From Labedaea rhizosphaerae (GTDB taxonomy: Bacteria > Actinomycetota > Actinomycetes > Mycobacteriales > Pseudonocardiaceae), in NCBI RefSeq assembly GCF_004362825.1, contig NZ_SNXZ01000008.1:186001-250000 (forward strand): DNA of 64,000 nucleotides, given 5' to 3'. The notes below the pieces were generated by a model, which had not been told where the DNA came from, ran no database searches, and saw only the letters and a program-made list of their open reading frames with translations. Of the stretch, positions 29,522 through 38,743 are shown one piece after another. Numbering within the stretch: position 1 is the first letter of the stretch; each line of letters begins with the position of its first letter. A program made the translations under genes and the position numbers.

Positions 29522-30826
29522 GTGCGCAAACGACCGGGACTGGCCCGTGGCGTGCCGACCATGATCTTGGTGACGGTGGCCATGCTGGGCGTCGCGGGCA
29601 CTGCTGTCGCGGTGCCGCCGCCACCGCCGAACCCGAGCAACTCCGACATCTCCAACAGCAAGGCCCAGGCGCGCACCAAGTCGGCGAAGGTCGGCAAGCT
29701 GACCAACCAGCTGGCCGCCGCCGAGTCCCGGCTCGAGGAACTGCAGGCCGACGTCGAGACCAAGATGGAGATCGCCAACAAGGCCTTGGTCGACCTGCAG
29801 ACGGCGCAGACCCGGGCCCAGCAGGCGCGCCGGGCCGCCGAGCAGGCCCGCAAGGACGCCGTCGTGGCGGGCAAGCGGATCGAGACCGTGCGCGGCGACC
29901 TCGACGAGTTCGCCGCGGCCAGCTACCGCCAGCGCAGCATGGTCGGGTCGATGTCGGCCTACATGGGCGCCAAGAGCCCGGAGGACCTGCTCGAACGCTC
30001 GTCGCTGCTGAACGCGGTCAGCTCCAGCCAGCTCGACTCGCTGCAGCTGATGCAGCAGGCCCAGGTCGAGAAGGCCAACAAGGACTCGGCCGCCCGCCAG
30101 GCCTTGCAGGTCGCCCAGCAGAAGCAGCGCGAGGCCGAACAGGCCAAGCGCAACGCCGACACCGCCACCCAGGCCGCGGTCCAGGCCAGGCAGCAGCAGG
30201 CCGGCGAGAACAGCAGGCTGGTGGCAGCCAAGAAGGAGTACGAGCGGCAGCTGGACCTGGCGCAGGCCAAGGTCGGCAGCCTGCAGTCGCAGCGCCAGAA
30301 GTACAACAACTGGCTCGCGGCCAAGCGACGTGAGGACGCGGCCAACGCGCAACACGCGAGCGGGGGCGGCGGGCACCACGGGCACCACGGGTCCGCGGCG
30401 GGCAGCGGCTCGGCCCGCACGGTGATCAACCGCGCCCTGGGTGTCCTCGGCACGCCCTACGCGTGGGGCGGCGGCAACGCCTACGGGCCGACCCTCGGCA
30501 TCCGCGACGGCGGCATCGCCGACATGTACGGCGACTACAACAAGGTCGGGTTCGACTGCTCGGGTCTGATGATCTACTCGTTCGCCGCCGCCGGGGTCTA
30601 CCTGCCGCACTACAGCGGCTACCAGGCGTATGCGGGCCGGCGGGTGCCGTTGTCCCAGATGCGACCGGGCGACATGCTCTTCTGGGCCTCGGGCGGTGTG
30701 ATCCACCACGTGGCGCTCTACATCGGCAACGGCCAGATGATCGAGGCCCCGTACTCGGGCTCGCACGTCCGCATCGCCCCCGTCCGCTACGGCGGGATCG
30801 TCCCCTACGCGACCCGCGTGCTGTAG
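29522..30826 (+). CDS. RipA-like NlpC/P60 peptidoglycan endopeptidase
   Basis: The product (434 residues from GTG 29522; ATG 29468 is an alternative giving a longer signal region) has a signal peptide ending near GTAVA. It has a long coiled coil (about 45-285, rich in Gln/Ala/Arg/Lys), a Gly/His linker (GGGGHHGHHG) and a C-terminal NlpC/P60 domain. Catalytic Cys346 is in FDCSGLM and the His is at 395/396 in IHHVALYIG. It resembles mycobacterial RipA, which cleaves peptide stems at the septum. The coiled coil probably autoinhibits or recruits the enzyme. It occupies the ripA position of the acn-ripA-moxR1 gene order. Confidence 0.9.
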   Translation: MRKRPGLARGVPTMILVTVAMLGVAGTAVAVPPPPPNPSNSDISNSKAQARTKSAKVGKLTNQLAAAESRLEELQADVETKMEIANKALVDLQTAQTRAQQARRAAEQARKDAVVAGKRIETVRGDLDEFAAASYRQRSMVGSMSAYMGAKSPEDLLERSSLLNAVSSSQLDSLQLMQQAQVEKANKDSAARQALQVAQQKQREAEQAKRNADTATQAAVQARQQQAGENSRLVAAKKEYERQLDLAQAKVGSLQSQRQKYNNWLAAKRREDAANAQHASGGGGHHGHHGSAAGSGSARTVINRALGVLGTPYAWGGGNAYGPTLGIRDGGIADMYGDYNKVGFDCSGLMIYSFAAAGVYLPHYSGYQAYAGRRVPLSQMRPGDMLFWASGGVIHHVALYIGNGQMIEAPYSGSHVRIAPVRYGGIVPYATRVL

Positions 30827-30850
30827 CTCGTCGGCCCTACGCTGGGGCAC

Positions 30851-31405
30851 GTGACCAGCCAGCCCCACCAGACCATCGACGGCGCCGTGGTGCTCGCCGG
30901 TGGTCAGGCCCGCCGGATGTCCGGTGTGGACAAAGCGATGCTCACCGTCGACGGGATTCCGTTGCTGCACCGCGTGTTGGCCGCCGTCGGGGCGGTGCCG
31001 GTGGTGGTGGTCGGACCGGAGCGGCCGGTGCCCGCCGCGGTTCGCTGGACGCGGGAGGAGCCTGCCGGCGGCGGCCCGGTCGCGGGCCTGGCCGCCGGGC
31101 TGGCCGCGGTGGACCTGCCGTCGACCGCGACGGTCGCGGTGCTGGCGGCCGACCTCGCGGGCATCACGTCCTCGACCCTTGCGCGGCTGTGCTTCGACGG
31201 TGACGGCGCGGTGCTCGTCGACGAGGACGGCCGCGAGCAGTGGCTCATCGGCGTGTGGCGCCTGGGCGCGTTGCGTGCGGCCATCCCCGCGCAGCCGCGG
31301 GACCGATCGCTGCGTTCGGTGCTGGGCGGGCTAGACGTCACGCGGGTGCCCGCGCGGCCGGGGGAGTGCGTGGACGTGGACACCCCGGCCGACCTCCGCC
31401 CCTGA
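30851..31405 (+). CDS. mobA: Molybdenum cofactor guanylyltransferase-like protein
   Basis: The 184-residue protein has the nucleotidyltransferase signature VLAGGQARRMSGVDKAML, found in MobA, which attaches GMP to molybdopterin. The acidic motif LAADLAGI resembles the metal-binding PxD segment of MobA. It is slightly shorter than typical MobA. The GTG start at 30851 lies seven bases after a TACGCT -10 box (30838-30843), so it is probably leaderless. No other cofactor genes are nearby. Confidence 0.82.
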   Translation: MTSQPHQTIDGAVVLAGGQARRMSGVDKAMLTVDGIPLLHRVLAAVGAVPVVVVGPERPVPAAVRWTREEPAGGGPVAGLAAGLAAVDLPSTATVAVLAADLAGITSSTLARLCFDGDGAVLVDEDGREQWLIGVWRLGALRAAIPAQPRDRSLRSVLGGLDVTRVPARPGECVDVDTPADLRP

Positions 31406-31492
31406 TCGGCATGCTTCACATCCGTCATACCGGGTATCGGGTTGCCTTGGTCCCGGTGGTTTGTGCCGCCGCTGAACGAGGAGGTAACCCCT

Positions 31493-32551
31493 GTGACCGA
31501 GCCCGGTCAGGTCGATTCCGCGACCGCGACCCCGGCCCGTGACGCGCAGCTGCTCGAGCGCACCGTGTTCGAGGTCAAGCGGGTGATCGTCGGGCAGGAC
31601 CGGCTGGTCGAGCGGATGCTCGTCGGCCTGCTGTCCCGGGGGCACCTGCTGCTCGAAGGCGTACCCGGTGTGGCCAAGACGCTTGCCGTGGAGACCTTCG
31701 CGCGGGTGGTCGGCGGCTCCTTCTCCCGCGTGCAGTTCACCCCGGACCTGGTGCCCGCCGACATCCTCGGCACGCGCATCTACCGGCAGACCAACGAGCA
31801 GTTCGACGTCGAGCTCGGTCCCGTCGTGGCGAACTTCGTCCTGGCCGACGAGATCAACCGCGCACCCGCCAAGGTGCAGTCGGCGATGCTCGAGGTGATG
31901 GCCGAGCGGCACGTGTCGATCGGCGGTCAGACCTTCCCGATGCCCGACCCGTTCCTGGTGCTGGCGACCCAGAACCCCATCGAGAACGAGGGCGTCTACC
32001 CGCTTCCCGAGGCGCAACGCGACCGGTTCCTCTTCAAGATCATCGTCGAGTACCCGACGGCGGAGGAGGAGCGCGAGATCGTCTACCGGATGGGCGTGAC
32101 CCCGCCGGAGCCGAACCAGGTGCTCACGCCGGCCGAGCTGGTCCGCCTGCAGGGCGTGGCCTCGCAGGTGTTCGTGCACCACGCGCTCGTCGACTACGTG
32201 GTGCGGCTGGTGCTCGCCACCCGCACCCCGGGCGACCACGGCCTGACCGACGTGGCCGGCTGGATCGCCTACGGCGCCTCGCCGCGCGCCAGCCTGGGCA
32301 TCGTCGCCGCCGCCCGCGCGCTGGCCTTGGTGCGTGGCCGCGACTACGTGCTGCCGCAGGACGTCGTGGACGTGGTGCCCGACGTGTTGCGCCACCGCCT
32401 GGTGCTCTCCTACGACGCGCTGGCCGACGGCGTGCCGCTGGACCACATCATCACCCGGGTGTTGCAGACCGTGCCGCTGCCGCAGGTCTCGGCGCGACCG
32501 CAGAACTCGGCCGGGCACCAGACGCCTGCTGGAGTGGCCGGGCACCCGTGA
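31493..32551 (+). CDS. moxR: MoxR-family AAA+ ATPase
   Basis: The 352-residue ATPase starts at GTG 31493, eight bases behind GAGGAGG; the frame to 31442 is too long. It has Walker A EGVPGVAKT, Walker B FVLADEINRAP, the sensor ATQNPIENEGVYPLPEAQ (in part) and arginine-finger segment RDRFLFK. MoxR ATPases act as chaperones that insert metals or assemble complexes with VWA proteins. It overlaps the DUF58 gene (GTGA) and leads a three-gene operon with DUF58 and VWA proteins, as in M. tuberculosis moxR1. Confidence 0.95.
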   Translation: MTEPGQVDSATATPARDAQLLERTVFEVKRVIVGQDRLVERMLVGLLSRGHLLLEGVPGVAKTLAVETFARVVGGSFSRVQFTPDLVPADILGTRIYRQTNEQFDVELGPVVANFVLADEINRAPAKVQSAMLEVMAERHVSIGGQTFPMPDPFLVLATQNPIENEGVYPLPEAQRDRFLFKIIVEYPTAEEEREIVYRMGVTPPEPNQVLTPAELVRLQGVASQVFVHHALVDYVVRLVLATRTPGDHGLTDVAGWIAYGASPRASLGIVAAARALALVRGRDYVLPQDVVDVVPDVLRHRLVLSYDALADGVPLDHIITRVLQTVPLPQVSARPQNSAGHQTPAGVAGHP

Positions 32552-33498
32552 CGCGCGACCGGAAAGCCGAGGCCACCCGGCCGTCGTGGGCGCCGCCGGT
32601 GCTGCGGGGCGACCGGTTGGAAGCGAGCCTGCGCACGCTGGAGCTCGAGGTGCGCCGCCGCCTCGACGGCCTGCTGCAAGGAAACCACCTGGGTCTGGTG
32701 CCGGGCCCCGGCTCGGAGCCGGGCGAGGCACGGCCGTACCAGCCGGGCGACGACGTGCGCCGGATGGACTGGGCGGTGACCGCGCGCACCACCGTGCCGC
32801 ACATCCGGGAGACCGTCGCCGACCGCGAGCTGGAGACGTGGGTCGCGGTGGACCTCTCGGCGAGCCTCGACTTCGGCACCGCCGGGTGCGAGAAGCGCGA
32901 CCTCGCGGTCGCCGCCGTCGCGGCCCTCGCGCACCTCACCCAGGGTGGTGGCAACCGGATCGGCGCGCTGGTGTCGACCGGTGAGTCGATCACCCGCATG
33001 CCCGCGCGCGGCGGCCTCGCCTATGCGCGCGGCCTCGTCCGCAAGATCGCGCAGACGCCCAGGGCGGCCGAAGGCGTGCGCGGTGACCTGGCCGGGGTGC
33101 TCGAGCAGCTGCGCAGGCCACCACGCAGGCGCGGGCTCGCCGTGGTGATCTCCGACTTCCTCGGTCCGATGGACTGGCAGCGCCCGCTGCGCGCGCTGTC
33201 GGCCCGGCACGACCTGATCGCGATCGAGGTGCTGGACCCCAGGGACGTCGACCTGCCGGACATCGGCATGGTCGTGCTGGCCGACCCGGAATCCGGCCAG
33301 CAGCGTGAGGTGCACGCGACTCCGTTGCTGCGCAAGGAATTCGCGGCCGCCGCGGCCGAGCACCGGGCCCACGTGGCCGCCGGGATCCGCCAGGCCGGGG
33401 CCGGGCACCTCGTGCTGCGCACGGACTCGGACTGGATCGCCGACACGGTCCGGTTCGTGGTGGCCCGCAAGCGCCGGTGGTCGGGAGGAGTGGCCTGA
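32548..33498 (+). CDS. DUF58 domain protein
   Basis: The 316-residue soluble protein has the DUF58 hallmark RPYQPGDDVRRMDWAVTARTT (in part) in its first third, and a degenerate VWA-like fold afterwards (AVDLSASLDFG). DUF58 proteins always accompany MoxR ATPases and are thought to be substrates or adaptors. The GTG start overlaps moxR by four bases, and the stop overlaps the VWA gene (TGATG). Confidence 0.93.
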   Translation: MTRDRKAEATRPSWAPPVLRGDRLEASLRTLELEVRRRLDGLLQGNHLGLVPGPGSEPGEARPYQPGDDVRRMDWAVTARTTVPHIRETVADRELETWVAVDLSASLDFGTAGCEKRDLAVAAVAALAHLTQGGGNRIGALVSTGESITRMPARGGLAYARGLVRKIAQTPRAAEGVRGDLAGVLEQLRRPPRRRGLAVVISDFLGPMDWQRPLRALSARHDLIAIEVLDPRDVDLPDIGMVVLADPESGQQREVHATPLLRKEFAAAAAEHRAHVAAGIRQAGAGHLVLRTDSDWIADTVRFVVARKRRWSGGVA

Positions 33499-34490
33499 TG
33501 TTCCCGTTGAGCTTCCACGGGTTCACCACGCCGTGGTGGTTCCTGCTGCTCGTCGCGGTGGCGGCACTGGCCGGCGGTTACCTGTGGGTGCAGCGCCTGC
33601 GGCGCCGCCGGGTGCTGCGCTTCTCCAACCTCGAACTGCTGGACCGCGTCGCCCCGAAGCGCCCGAGCCGGCTGCGGCACGTGCCCGCCGCGGTGTTGAT
33701 CGTGTCGCTGATGCTGCTCACCACGGCGATGGCCGGCCCGACCGCCGAGCAGAAGGTCCCGCGCAACCGCGCGACCGTGATGCTGGTGATCGACGTGTCG
33801 CTGTCGATGCAGGCCACCGACGTCAAGCCGACCCGGCTCGACGCGGCCAAGGCGGCGGCGAAGTCGTTCGTGGAGAACATGACCCCGGGCGTGAACCTCG
33901 GCCTGATCTCGTTCGCGGGCACCGCGACGGTGCTGGCACCGCCGACCACCGACCGGCCGAGCGTCGCGCACGCCATCGACGGGTTGAAGCTGGCCCAGTC
34001 GACCGCGACCGGCGAGGCCATTTTCGCTGCGCTGCAAGCAATCGACGGCTTCTCCCAGGTGGTGGGCGGCCCGCAGGGTCCGCCGCCGGCCCGCATCGTG
34101 CTGATGAGCGACGGCAAGCAGACCATCCCGACCGAGCGCCCCGAGGACCCGCGTGGCGGCTTCACCGCGGCGCGGCAGGCCAAGGACAAGGGCGTCCCGA
34201 TCTCGACGATCTCGTTCGGCACGATCGGCGCCACCATCGACATCGACGGCCGCCCGCAGCGCGTGGACGTGGACGACGACTCGCTGCGCACCATCGCCGA
34301 CCTGTCGGGCGGCGAGTTCTACAAGGCGGCGACGGCGGATCAGCTGCGCCGGGTGTACGACACGCTGGGCGAGCAGATCGGCTACGAGACCAAGGATGCC
34401 GATGCCAGCAGACCGTGGCTGATGCTGGGCACGTTGACGGCGTTGGTGGCCGCGGCCAGCGCGTTGGTGATCTCCCAGCGCCTGCCGTAG
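33498..34490 (+). CDS. VWA domain membrane protein (BatA/BatB-like)
   Basis: The 330-residue protein has an N-terminal helix (WWFLLLVAVAALAGGYLW), a second hydrophobic segment at about 65-80, and a VWA domain with a complete MIDAS (VIDVSLSMQATD, then TGEAIF and MSDGK). A C-terminal helix (WLMLGTLTALVAAASALVI) completes it. It corresponds to M. tuberculosis Rv1481 beside moxR1. It is the expected membrane partner of the MoxR ATPase and DUF58 protein. The ATG at 33498 overlaps the DUF58 stop. Confidence 0.93.
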   Translation: MFPLSFHGFTTPWWFLLLVAVAALAGGYLWVQRLRRRRVLRFSNLELLDRVAPKRPSRLRHVPAAVLIVSLMLLTTAMAGPTAEQKVPRNRATVMLVIDVSLSMQATDVKPTRLDAAKAAAKSFVENMTPGVNLGLISFAGTATVLAPPTTDRPSVAHAIDGLKLAQSTATGEAIFAALQAIDGFSQVVGGPQGPPPARIVLMSDGKQTIPTERPEDPRGGFTAARQAKDKGVPISTISFGTIGATIDIDGRPQRVDVDDDSLRTIADLSGGEFYKAATADQLRRVYDTLGEQIGYETKDADASRPWLMLGTLTALVAAASALVISQRLP

Positions 34491-34515
34491 GCCTGTCCGC
34501 TACCGGACGGGCCTA
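34488..34515. terminator. Bidirectional hairpin spanning both convergent stop codons
   Basis: TAGGCCTGTCCG (34488-34499) pairs with CGGACGGGCCTA (34504-34515) with one G-T wobble and a four-base loop. The outer three bases of each arm are the stop codons of the VWA gene and the response-regulator gene. The 12-bp stem should terminate both transcripts. Confidence 0.75.
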
Positions 34516-35169
34516 GCGAGTCGCGGTCAGGCCCGCTTCGTGCGCGAGGATCGCCGCCTGGACGCGATTCTCCAGGTCCAGGCGGGTGAGGATCGCCGTG
34601 ACGTGCCCCTTCACGGTGCCCTCCACCACGTCGAGGCGGCGCGCGATCTGGGCGTTGGACATGCCCGCACCAAGCAGAGCCAGCACATCGCGTTCGCGGC
34701 CGGTGAGCGAGTCGACCTTGGCCCGGGCCGTCGTGGCGCGGCCCAGACCGGTGGCGCGCAGCCGCCCGATCACGCGGTCGGCCAGCTTCGGCGCCAGGTA
34801 GGCACCGCCGTCGGCCAGGGCGTGCACGCCGGCGATCAGCTCGCGCGGATCACCCGACTTGAGCAGGAAGCCCTTCGCGCCGCCGTCGAGGGCTCGGGTG
34901 AGGTACTCGTCGTCGCCGAACGTCGTCAGGATCGCGACGGCCACCGACGGCGTCGCGCGGGCGATCTCCGCTGCTGCCGCCAACCCGTCCAGGCCGGGCA
35001 TGCGGATGTCGAGCAGCGCGACGTCCGGGCGGTGCGCGGCCGCCAGTTCGACGGCCGCCCTGCCATCCGCGGCCTCGGCGACGACCTCGAGGTCCGCGTC
35101 GGCGGCGAGGATGGCCCGCACCCCGGCGCGGATCATCGCCTCGTCGTCGGCGAGCAGCACCCGGATCAC
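34513..35169 (-). CDS. NarL/LuxR-family response regulator
   Basis: The 218-residue regulator starts at GTG 35169, overlapping the kinase stop. The receiver domain has acidic residues LLADDEAM, phospho-acceptor D54 in ALLDIRMPG, and the conserved Lys in FLLKSG. A LuxR-type HTH is at about 150-210 (LTGRERDVLALLGAGMSN and EGTVKGHVTAILTRL). The longer frame to 35478 is not real. It works with the upstream histidine kinase; targets probably include the serine hydrolase operon. Confidence 0.93.
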   Translation of the reverse strand: MIRVLLADDEAMIRAGVRAILAADADLEVVAEAADGRAAVELAAAHRPDVALLDIRMPGLDGLAAAAEIARATPSVAVAILTTFGDDEYLTRALDGGAKGFLLKSGDPRELIAGVHALADGGAYLAPKLADRVIGRLRATGLGRATTARAKVDSLTGRERDVLALLGAGMSNAQIARRLDVVEGTVKGHVTAILTRLDLENRVQAAILAHEAGLTATR

Positions 35170-36254
35170 GAGGCCTCCGCGTGCGGCAGTGTGGCGACGA
35201 GGTGGAACTCGCGGTCGCGTGGTCCGGCTTCGAGGGTCCCGCCGGCGAGCCGGACGCGTTCGCGCAGCGCCACCAGCCCCAGCCGCCCGCCCGCACCTCG
35301 CCGTGCCCCGGGTTTCACGGCGTTGGTCACGCTGATCACCGTAGCGACGTCCTGCACCGCCACCCGGACCCGCACCGCCGATCCCTGTGCGTGCTTCACC
35401 GCGTTGGTCAGGGCCTCCTGGACGACCCGGTGCGCGGTCTGGTCGACTCGGGGTGGCAGGCGCCGCGGTCCGGTCCACTCCAGGGTCACGTCCACCCCAG
35501 CGTCGGCGGCGCGGGCGACCAGGTCGTCGACGTGGTCGGCGACCGGGTGCAGGGGCGCCGGTTCGCCGTCACGCAGGACCCGGATGATGTCGCTCAGCAC
35601 ATCCGTTGTGGCCGCGGCCCCGGCACGCAGTTCGGCGACCGCCGCCCGGTGCCGGTCACCGAGGTCCGCCGAAACCTCCAGCGCCCCGGCGCGCAAGGCC
35701 AGCAGACTGAGTTCGTGCCCGAGCGTGTCGTGCATGTCGTGGGCGATGCGGGTGCGCTCGCGCAGGTGCACCCGCTCGGCGATCGCCGCCGCCAGTTCGG
35801 CTTGCTGGCGGATCGCGCGCCCGATGCCCCATGGCGCGACGACCGCCAGTGCCAGCACCACGAGCCCCGTGGCCCAGACCTCCGCCACGACGAAGGCGAG
35901 CACCAGTGCCACCACGGCCCCGGCCGCGAACACCACCAACGCCGCGCCCGCCCGGTCCAGCCGCCGCCCGGCCAGCAGGCTGACCAGCGCGAGCGCCAGT
36001 CCGAACGCGACAGTCCACGGTGGAACCGCTCGGTCCAGGGCCGGTGCCGTCGCCACCGCGCCTGCCACGCACACACCGAGCGAGCCCACCGGAAACCTCG
36101 GCAGAAGGACCGTGGCGAGGATGGGCGCCGACAACGCTCCGGTCAGCGCCCAGCCCGGCAATCCCGACAGAGCGGGGACGGCGAGCATCGCCACCAGGAG
36201 CGCCAGCGCCCACCCCGGAGCGGGCCACCGGCTCGGCGAGATCTCCACGCGCAT
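35166..36254 (-). CDS. Sensor histidine kinase (HisKA_3 type)
   Basis: The 362-residue kinase has six or so N-terminal membrane helices (residues about 12-150) with almost no external loops, suggesting it senses an intramembrane or membrane-stress signal. The HisKA_3 dimerisation motif is RTRIAHDMHDTLGHELSLL. The ATPase domain contains VVQEALTNAVKHAQG (N box) and GAGGRLGLVALRERV (G box). It starts at ATG 36254, six bases after the hydrolase stop, and overlaps the response regulator (GTGA). Confidence 0.93.
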   Translation of the reverse strand: MRVEISPSRWPAPGWALALLVAMLAVPALSGLPGWALTGALSAPILATVLLPRFPVGSLGVCVAGAVATAPALDRAVPPWTVAFGLALALVSLLAGRRLDRAGAALVVFAAGAVVALVLAFVVAEVWATGLVVLALAVVAPWGIGRAIRQQAELAAAIAERVHLRERTRIAHDMHDTLGHELSLLALRAGALEVSADLGDRHRAAVAELRAGAAATTDVLSDIIRVLRDGEPAPLHPVADHVDDLVARAADAGVDVTLEWTGPRRLPPRVDQTAHRVVQEALTNAVKHAQGSAVRVRVAVQDVATVISVTNAVKPGARRGAGGRLGLVALRERVRLAGGTLEAGPRDREFHLVATLPHAEAS

Positions 36255-36259
36255 GGACG

Positions 36260-37726
36260 TTACCCGGTGCTGACCTGCGTCGATGCGCGCCGCACCCGGA
36301 CCAGGGCGATGACGCGGGCGGCGATGACGCCCAGGTTCACCACGGTGGTGACCAGCACCCACACGAACAACGCCACCGAGTAGTAGACGATCTCGCCGTA
36401 GGTGACGTCGCGCCCGCCGCCGACGACCGAGCCGAGCAGGTACGGCAGCGGCACGAGAACCGCGAGCGGCAGAAGGCGCGGCGCCAGGCGCAGGGCGAGC
36501 CGCCAGGCCGGCCGGGTGCCCAACCGCTCGGCCCACCGGCGACCCCGCACGATGGCCCGGACCCCGAGCGCGGCGCCGACCAGCGTGAGGGCGCCGAGCA
36601 CCAGGTCGATCACCAGCCGCGTCGGCGCTCCGGTCGACGGCGTGCCGCCCGCCAACAGGGTGGCGATCCCGTCTTCCAGCAGCGCTGTGCCGTCGTTGCC
36701 CAGGGAGTAGCCGCTGTTGGTCAGCACGGCGATGCCGTAGCCGGACGGCAGCAGCAGTTCCCCCGCGGTGTAGGTGAACCAGATCCCGCTGTGCCGCACC
36801 TGGCCGTTCGGGCTGGTGTCCCAGCCCATCGCGTACGTCCACCGTGGATCGGCGGCCGTGTGCATCGCGGTGATGGCCTGCGGCGAGACGAGCCGGGTGC
36901 CGTCCGCGGTGCGGCCGCCGTTGCCCTGCACCACGAGCCAGCGCGCCATGTCGGCCGCGGTGGTGATCACCCCGTCGCTGCCCGCCACGAACCGGTCCGG
37001 CTCGGCCGCCGGGATCGACAGGCCGTAGGCGTAGACGTACCCCTTGGCGACCGTGGCGGGCAGGTCCCGCGGGGTGCGGTCGATCGTCGTGGTCGCCCGC
37101 ATCCCGGCCGGGCCGAAGACGTGCGTTCGCAGGTAGTTCGCGAACGGCTCGTGCGCCACCACCTCGACGAGCCGGGCGGCGAGGTGGTAGTTCGTGTTGG
37201 TGTAGTGGTGTTCCGTGCCGGGTTCGGCGGCCAGGGTGGCTTGGTGGGCTCGCGTCACCGCGCCCGCCAGCGAGTCCGGCTGCGGCAGGCTCTTCTCCCG
37301 AAGGGTGCCGTCGGTGATCCCCGAGGTCTGGTTCAGCAACTGCCGCACGGTGATCCCGGCACCGCGCGGGTCGGCCAGGTGGAAGTCCGGGACGTAGTCG
37401 CGCACCGGCCGATCCAGCGCCACCTTGCCCGCCTCGACCAGTTGCAGCACCGCCAGCGCTGTGAACGACTTGCTGACCGAGGCGACGGGCATCGGCGTCG
37501 CCGCGGTGATCGCCGCCCCGGCGGAGTCGTGGCCGTAGCCCGCCACGTGGACGACCTGATCGCCCTTGGTGATCGCGACGGCGACCCCGCGGTAGCCGGC
37601 CTCGTCGGCGAATTCGGCCACGAACCGGTCCACCGCCGCCAAGTCGCCGCCCGTGGCCCCGAACGCCGGCCCCGGCGCCACCACCACCATCGCCACGGCT
37701 GCTGCCGCCGACGCCCAGAACCGCAT
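36260..37726 (-). CDS. Secreted/membrane serine hydrolase (beta-lactamase fold)
   Basis: The start is taken as ATG 37726, giving 488 residues with a signal peptide (MRFWASAAAAVAMVVVA..AFG). The catalytic Ser-x-x-Lys is SVSK in PVASVSKSFTAL, the Tyr is in YTNTNYHLAARL, and the third motif is in VRHSGIWFTY (HSG). These are class C beta-lactamase/DD-peptidase motifs (Pfam Beta-lactamase). The last 120 residues form about three membrane helices. It precedes a two-component system with short gaps; the trio probably responds to envelope stress. The biological substrate is unknown. Confidence 0.88.
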   Translation of the reverse strand: MRFWASAAAAVAMVVVAPGPAFGATGGDLAAVDRFVAEFADEAGYRGVAVAITKGDQVVHVAGYGHDSAGAAITAATPMPVASVSKSFTALAVLQLVEAGKVALDRPVRDYVPDFHLADPRGAGITVRQLLNQTSGITDGTLREKSLPQPDSLAGAVTRAHQATLAAEPGTEHHYTNTNYHLAARLVEVVAHEPFANYLRTHVFGPAGMRATTTIDRTPRDLPATVAKGYVYAYGLSIPAAEPDRFVAGSDGVITTAADMARWLVVQGNGGRTADGTRLVSPQAITAMHTAADPRWTYAMGWDTSPNGQVRHSGIWFTYTAGELLLPSGYGIAVLTNSGYSLGNDGTALLEDGIATLLAGGTPSTGAPTRLVIDLVLGALTLVGAALGVRAIVRGRRWAERLGTRPAWRLALRLAPRLLPLAVLVPLPYLLGSVVGGGRDVTYGEIVYYSVALFVWVLVTTVVNLGVIAARVIALVRVRRASTQVSTG

Positions 37727-37825
37727 TTTGCCTTGCCCCACAACGCACTCCGATCGTCTCGTCAACGAGCGGAAACGCTAGGAAGCCTGGCGCGGCGGGT
37801 CAGGACCCGAACGGCAGGGCCGACC

Positions 37826-37841
37826 CCTGACCTTCGTCAGG
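37826..37841 (-). terminator. Hairpin at the end of the methyltransferase gene
   Basis: CCTGAC (37826-37831) pairs with GTCAGG (37836-37841) around CTTC. The right arm includes the stop codon of the minus-strand methyltransferase. It is a candidate terminator. A wider GGTCAGG/CCTGACC repeat (about 37799-37832) overlaps it. Confidence 0.4.
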
Positions 37842-38676
37842 TGCGGGCGGTGATCAGCCAGCACGCCGAGCGGTAGCGGACGCCACGTCCGGGCTCGTAG
37901 TGCTGTTCAAGGCTGACCCGCAGTCGTCGGAGCGCCTCGGTGCGGGCGGCCGGGTCGAGCTGGGCGATGAGACCGGCGTGCTGGGCGGTGAGGTAGTCGA
38001 ACGCGGTGTCGACGTCCGGGCCGAAGTCCATGTCCTGCTCTTCGGGCTGGACGTCGACGGCCGTGAAGCCCGCGGCGGTCAGCACGGCTTCGGCGCGCGC
38101 CGGGTCGGCGAAGGACAGCGGGCTCGGCCGGCCGTCGGCGGGTGGCCCTTGGGTCCCGGGGTTGAGGGCGCCGAGGATGCGGTGCAGGAACGGGTTGCGG
38201 TCGAACGCCTGCCACACCAACAGGACGAGCCGCCCGCCCGGCTTCAACGCCCGCGCCAGGTTGGCGAACGCGGCCACCGGGTCGTCGAAGAACATCGCCC
38301 CGTGCCGGCTCACGACGACGTCCACAATGGCCGGATCGAACGGGTGGACTTGGGCGTCGGCTTGGGTGAACGACGTGTTGGTCAAGTGCTCGTCGTGGGC
38401 GCGCCGGCGGGCCAGTTCGAGCATCCGGGCCGAGAGGTCCACCCCGTGCGCGTGCCCGCTCGCGGTGACCAGCCGGGCCGCGGTGCGGGTGATGACGCCG
38501 GTCCCGCAGCCGACATCGAGGACCCGGTGGCCGGGTTCCAGGGCGGCCGCCCGCACCAGCGCCGGGGTGTAGGCGGCGACACCGCGGTCGAAGTCGTCGG
38601 CGTGGTCGACCCAGAAGTCACCGGTGGCGCCGTCCCACGCGTCCCACTGAGCGGCGTTCGCTGTCGTCGAAGTCAT
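37837..38676 (-). CDS. Class I SAM-dependent methyltransferase
   Basis: The 279-residue protein starts at ATG 38676 (MTSTTANAAQWDAWDG). Motif I is VLDVGCGTGVITRTAARLV, motif II GVDLSARML, and the post-motif region has VVVSRHGAMFFDDP and ALKPGGRLVLLVW. It is of the ubiE/Methyltransf_11-25 type, acting on a small molecule. It is divergent from an XRE-cupin regulator gene 67 bp away, which may control it. Confidence 0.88.
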   Translation of the reverse strand: MTSTTANAAQWDAWDGATGDFWVDHADDFDRGVAAYTPALVRAAALEPGHRVLDVGCGTGVITRTAARLVTASGHAHGVDLSARMLELARRRAHDEHLTNTSFTQADAQVHPFDPAIVDVVVSRHGAMFFDDPVAAFANLARALKPGGRLVLLVWQAFDRNPFLHRILGALNPGTQGPPADGRPSPLSFADPARAEAVLTAAGFTAVDVQPEEQDMDFGPDVDTAFDYLTAQHAGLIAQLDPAARTEALRRLRVSLEQHYEPGRGVRYRSACWLITART

Positions 38677-38716
38677 GGCGATCATCCTCACGACGGGCGC
38701 CCAGGCCACGCAAAAG

Positions 38717-38733
38717 TTTGCGGAATCTGCAAA
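38717..38733. promoter_or_regulatory. Palindrome between the methyltransferase and XRE-cupin genes
   Basis: TTTGC (38717-38721) and GCAAA (38729-38733) flank a 7-base spacer, within an AT-rich patch. Outer bases AG/CT continue the symmetry with one extra A. The site lies between divergent starts at 38676 and 38744. It is a plausible operator for the XRE-cupin protein. Confidence 0.45.
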
Positions 38734-38743
38734 ACTCGACCTC

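Noticed and set aside
37799-37832. GGTCAGG/CCTGACC inverted repeat as operator of the serine hydrolase
   Set aside because: The arms are 7 bp with a long spacer and overlap a terminator-like hairpin; evidence is too weak.
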